Assembly (NCBI GenBank): GCA_026392455.1
Contig: JAPLCB010000008.1
Coordinates: 310,001 to 374,000, forward strand
Direction: 5' to 3'
Source: Propionibacteriales bacterium
GTDB lineage: Bacteria > Actinomycetota > Actinomycetes > Propionibacteriales > Nocardioidaceae
DNA length: 64,000 nucleotides
Every line of letters begins with the position of its first letter. The stretch's first letter is position 1. Made by a program: the position numbers and the translations under genes. The notes under the pieces were generated by a model. It was given only the letters and a program-made list of their open reading frames with translations. It ran no database searches and was not told the DNA's origin. Below, one piece after another: positions 61,267 to 64,000 of the stretch.

Positions 61267-63567
61267 ATGACGACGCAATCTCGGGGGCGCAGTCGTGCCC
61301 GCCGCATCGGCATCGGCGCGCTCGGCAGCGCCATCGTGGCCAGCACCTTGCTGGTCGCCAGCCAGTCGCCCGCCAGCGCGGACACCATCACCGTCAACCC
61401 CCAGGACATCCGCGGGGACGAGACCACCTACGCCGGCTGGCACCAGGGGTACGCGAACGCTGCACTGAACGCCGCCATCACCTCCGGCGGCCTGTCCCTG
61501 CGCGGCCAGTCCCAGATCATCAACGGGTACGCCGACAACGACAACGCCGACCTCGCCTTCGGGGGCGTGAACGCCAACCTTCTGGCGCTCGCCGGAGCGC
61601 AGTACAACGTCACCAGCGGCAGCGCGTTCTTCCAGGTCCCGCTGTTCGTGGACGCGGACGACGACGCCGCCACTCCCGGCACCTTCACCACCCTGCGCCC
61701 GGCCAGTGGCCACAGCGGGAACGCCGCGATCGCCGGAGCCGACACCTGGGTGTCGTCGAAGTCCTTCGGTGACGTCACCGCCGGTACCGAGTACTCCTTG
61801 GCGGCACTGATCTCCGCGGTCAACGCGCACAAGTCCAAGACGCTCGCCTTCGGGGTGCTGACGACCCCGGGCAGCAGCGCCACGGTCCAGAGCATCACCT
61901 TCGACGGTGACACCTACAACTTCGCGGCCTCCCCGGTGGTGTCGTCGACGGTCACCAACGCCGACATCGAGCCCGAGGAGACGTCGACCAACTACTCCGA
62001 GTGGCACCAGGGGTACGCGGGCGCGACCGCTCGCCACCAGGTCACCCCCAGCGGACTGCTGCTGGCCGGGCAGTCCCAGATCATCAAGGGCTTCTCGAAC
62101 AACTCCGACACCCTCAACAGCGTGAACGCGAACCTGCAGTTCGTGCTGCCGGAGGCGAGCTACACCGTAGCTCCCGGGTCCGACCCGGTCTACTTCCAGG
62201 TGCCGGTCAAGTTCAACGACGGCTCCGGCCTGAAGTTCACCACCCTGCGCAACAACGGTGAGACCGCCGGCCAGCACGGGTTCACCCTGACCGACCAGTG
62301 GCAGTCGAGCAGGGCCCTGGACGGTATCCCGGCCAACACCGACGCACCGCTGAGCGACATCATCGCCGCGCTCGGCAATTACAAGACCATCGCGGTCGGC
62401 GTGCTGACCAATGCCGGTGACGTCGGCTCGGTCTCGAAGATCGACTTCGGCAGCCGGTCCTACACCTTCGCCGACACCGTCCCGGCGGCCGGCTCCACCT
62501 CGTTGGTGCCGGTCCGGACCATCGCGCCGGACGAGAGCACGTACGCCGGCTGGCACCAGGGAGCGGTCGGCGGCACCGCGACGGCTGCGGTCGACTCCAA
62601 CGTCCTGAACCTCGGGGCCACCAAGTCGCAGGTGATCAACGGCTACCCGAACAACTCCAGCACCCTGGACACCCGGAACGTGAACCTGGTCACCGCGCTG
62701 ACCACGGCGTCGTACACCGTCACCAGCGGGAACGTCTACTTCCAGGTGCCCCTGTTCGTGGAGGACCCGGTCTCGGGCAGCACGGTGTTCACCACCCTGC
62801 GGCCCGCCGACCCGGCCACCGCCGGGCTCAACCGGATCAACGTCGGTCAGGTGTGGCGCTCCAGCAAGACCGTCGGCCCGATCACCGCGAACGAGCCGTA
62901 CCTGCTCGGGGACATCCTGTCGGCGTTCAAGACCTACAAGGTGCTGGCGTTCGGCGTCTTCTCCGACACCGGCGACAACGGTCGGTTGACCGACATCACC
63001 TGGTCGGGCGTCAGGTACACCTTCACCGGCAACCGGTCACCGGCGACGGGGAACGTCAGCGCGACCACGACCGCCGGCAAGGCCGTCACCGTCACGCTGC
63101 CGGGCAGCGACGCCGACGGTGACACCGTCACCTTCACGGCGCCGAACGTGAACGGCACCAGCCAGGTCAGCGGCACGTCGCTGAAGTACACACCGGCCAC
63201 CGGTTTCGTCGGCACCACGGCGATCACCTACACCGCGACCGACAGCCTCGGCGCCAGCCGCACCGGGACCGTCACGGTGCGGGTCAACAAGGCCACCACC
63301 ACCCTGGCGCTCAGCAACTACACCGGACCCGCCCGCAACACCTTCATCCGGGTGACGCCGAAGGCACCGGGCGGTCTGGTCAACGGAGCGAAGGTCGACA
63401 TCCGACGCAACACCAAGCCGGTCGCGTCGGGCACGATCGTCAACGGCACCGTCCGGCTGCAGGTCGGGGCGAAGCTCCCGAAGGGCACGTACTACTTCGG
63501 GATCTACTACCGCGGCACCACCACGACGACGCCGACGTCGCTGCTCTACAAGGTGATCGTCCCGTAG
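61267..63567 (+). CDS. Large secreted surface protein with three ~185-residue repeats
   Basis: A 766-residue exported protein. Signal peptide: RSRARRIGIGALGSAIVAST then LLVASQSPASA (about residues 8-38). Three repeats follow, each opening YAGWHQGYA- or YSEWHQGYA-like and containing SQIINGY or SQIIKGF, YFQVPLFV, FTTLRP or FTTLRNN, and YTF at the end (starts at residues ~52, ~237, ~420). A bacterial Ig/cadherin-like domain comes next (NRSPATGNVSATTTAGKAVT; DADGDTVTFTAPNVNG; about 595-685) and a ~75-residue beta tail. No LPXTG, lipobox or membrane anchor is present, so it is released or wall-associated. Function unknown. Confidence 0.8.
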   Translation: MTTQSRGRSRARRIGIGALGSAIVASTLLVASQSPASADTITVNPQDIRGDETTYAGWHQGYANAALNAAITSGGLSLRGQSQIINGYADNDNADLAFGGVNANLLALAGAQYNVTSGSAFFQVPLFVDADDDAATPGTFTTLRPASGHSGNAAIAGADTWVSSKSFGDVTAGTEYSLAALISAVNAHKSKTLAFGVLTTPGSSATVQSITFDGDTYNFAASPVVSSTVTNADIEPEETSTNYSEWHQGYAGATARHQVTPSGLLLAGQSQIIKGFSNNSDTLNSVNANLQFVLPEASYTVAPGSDPVYFQVPVKFNDGSGLKFTTLRNNGETAGQHGFTLTDQWQSSRALDGIPANTDAPLSDIIAALGNYKTIAVGVLTNAGDVGSVSKIDFGSRSYTFADTVPAAGSTSLVPVRTIAPDESTYAGWHQGAVGGTATAAVDSNVLNLGATKSQVINGYPNNSSTLDTRNVNLVTALTTASYTVTSGNVYFQVPLFVEDPVSGSTVFTTLRPADPATAGLNRINVGQVWRSSKTVGPITANEPYLLGDILSAFKTYKVLAFGVFSDTGDNGRLTDITWSGVRYTFTGNRSPATGNVSATTTAGKAVTVTLPGSDADGDTVTFTAPNVNGTSQVSGTSLKYTPATGFVGTTAITYTATDSLGASRTGTVTVRVNKATTTLALSNYTGPARNTFIRVTPKAPGGLVNGAKVDIRRNTKPVASGTIVNGTVRLQVGAKLPKGTYYFGIYYRGTTTTTPTSLLYKVIVP

Positions 63568-63581
63568 GTCCCTCCCACCCA

Positions 63582-63619
63582 GACGATGCCCGGTCCGCCT
63601 CCTCGGACCGGGCATCGTC
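63582..63619 (+). terminator. Strong hairpin terminator
   Basis: A perfect 16-bp stem, GACGATGCCCGGTCCG (63582-63597) with 63604-63619, loop of 6 nt, 15 nt after the stop of the surface-protein gene. Confidence 0.88.
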
Positions 63620-63638
63620 GCGTCTAAGGTGGGCTCCG

Positions 63639-64000
63639 ATGGACACCGAACCGCTGCCGCCGATCCTGCGTCCGGTCCTGGCCGCCGACCACGAGGCCGT
63701 GCTGGCCTGGAACCAGACGAACGTCGAGCTGCTGGCACCGCTGGACCAGGCCCGCCTCGACCAGCTGCTCGGCTGGGCCGACGCCGGCTCGGTGATCCTC
63801 GCGGAGAACGCCCCGGTCGGCTTCGTGATCACGTTCGCCGCCGGGTCGGCGTACGACTCCAGCAACTACCGGTGGTTCTCCGAACGGCACACCGACTTCC
63901 TCTACCTGGACCGGATCGTCATCGACACGGCCGCGCGGCGTAGCGGTCTCGGCTCCCGGGTGTACGACGCGATCGAGCACCGTGCGGCCGAGCTGGGCGG
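63639..64000 (+). CDS. GNAT acetyltransferase (C-terminus cut by window edge)
   Basis: The first ~120 residues of a GNAT-fold N-acetyltransferase. The acetyl-CoA-binding signature is visible as DRIVIDTAARRSGLGSRVYD (about residues 92-111), after a typical opening and ILAENAPVGFVITF (about 51-64). The substrate is unknown. ATG 63639; the gene runs past the right edge, with about a third of the usual length missing. Confidence 0.85.
   Translation, partial: MDTEPLPPILRPVLAADHEAVLAWNQTNVELLAPLDQARLDQLLGWADAGSVILAENAPVGFVITFAAGSAYDSSNYRWFSERHTDFLYLDRIVIDTAARRSGLGSRVYDAIEHRAAELG

Overview
The window comes from a high-GC Gram-positive bacterium of the Actinobacteria, most likely Nocardioides or another member of the Nocardioidaceae. 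This rests on G+C-rich codon use throughout, many GTG and TTG starts, an HspR-type heat-shock operon (dnaK-grpE-dnaJ-hspR) with HAIR operators, F420-type oxidoreductases, a mycothiol-dependent isomerase family protein, a FadE5-type acyl-CoA dehydrogenase and an actinobacterial-length Dcd. No species assignment is possible from the sequence alone. It is ordinary chromosome: there is no insertion sequence, prophage or CRISPR array.

Layout. 1-13.4 kb: clpB (cut by the window edge) and the dnaK-grpE-dnaJ-hspR operon are both on the minus strand, each preceded by a 7-7-7 HAIR palindrome. Between them lie a divergent MFS/MarR pair with a palindromic operator, two tandemly duplicated secreted proteins with almost identical first halves, and a DUF445 plus Abi-alpha-like gene pair. 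13.4-21 kb: an aldo/keto reductase and a complete oligopeptide ABC transporter operon (C-A-B-D-F order) with a perfect 18-bp hairpin after the binding-protein gene. 21-26.3 kb: two divergent transcription units around a KstR-like operator (SnoaL-like, deazaflavin nitroreductase / LLM oxidoreductase, unknown, SDR, sulfotransferase), which suggests steroid or other hydrophobic-substrate catabolism. 26.3-33 kb: an orphan MASE1 histidine kinase, a DGPF protein with its ECF42-type sigma factor and a matching promoter, a decayed ASCH gene, an acyltransferase, small membrane proteins and a cytochrome P450.

33-36 kb: a compact, apparently undescribed cassette of a secreted four-cysteine protein directly followed by an ABC ATPase and two membrane proteins. 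36-41 kb: a zinc-ribbon protein, an orphan substrate-binding lipoprotein with a collagen-like linker, a nitroreductase, a class E/F-like sortase and an MFS carrier. 41-49 kb: a secreted metallohydrolase, a large membrane Fe-S (CCG) reductase with a six-fold SLFD motif tail, a threefold 109-bp hairpin repeat and a secreted S15/CocE hydrolase. 49-55 kb: dcd, an SGNH hydrolase, two FKBP lipoproteins with mirrored domain order, tRNA-Gly(CCC) and small single genes. 55-64 kb: fadE5-like, a second SGNH hydrolase, a mycothiol-dependent isomerase-like protein with an SDR, an XRE-like regulator, a triple-repeat surface protein and a partial acetyltransferase.

Intergenic DNA carries a dispersed palindromic repeat family (core CTGGTTGAGGTGCG ... 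CCTCGAAACC) at five loci, and a separate 26-bp repeat placed at the 3' ends of two unrelated genes. Many genes are translationally coupled by 1-4 bp overlaps.
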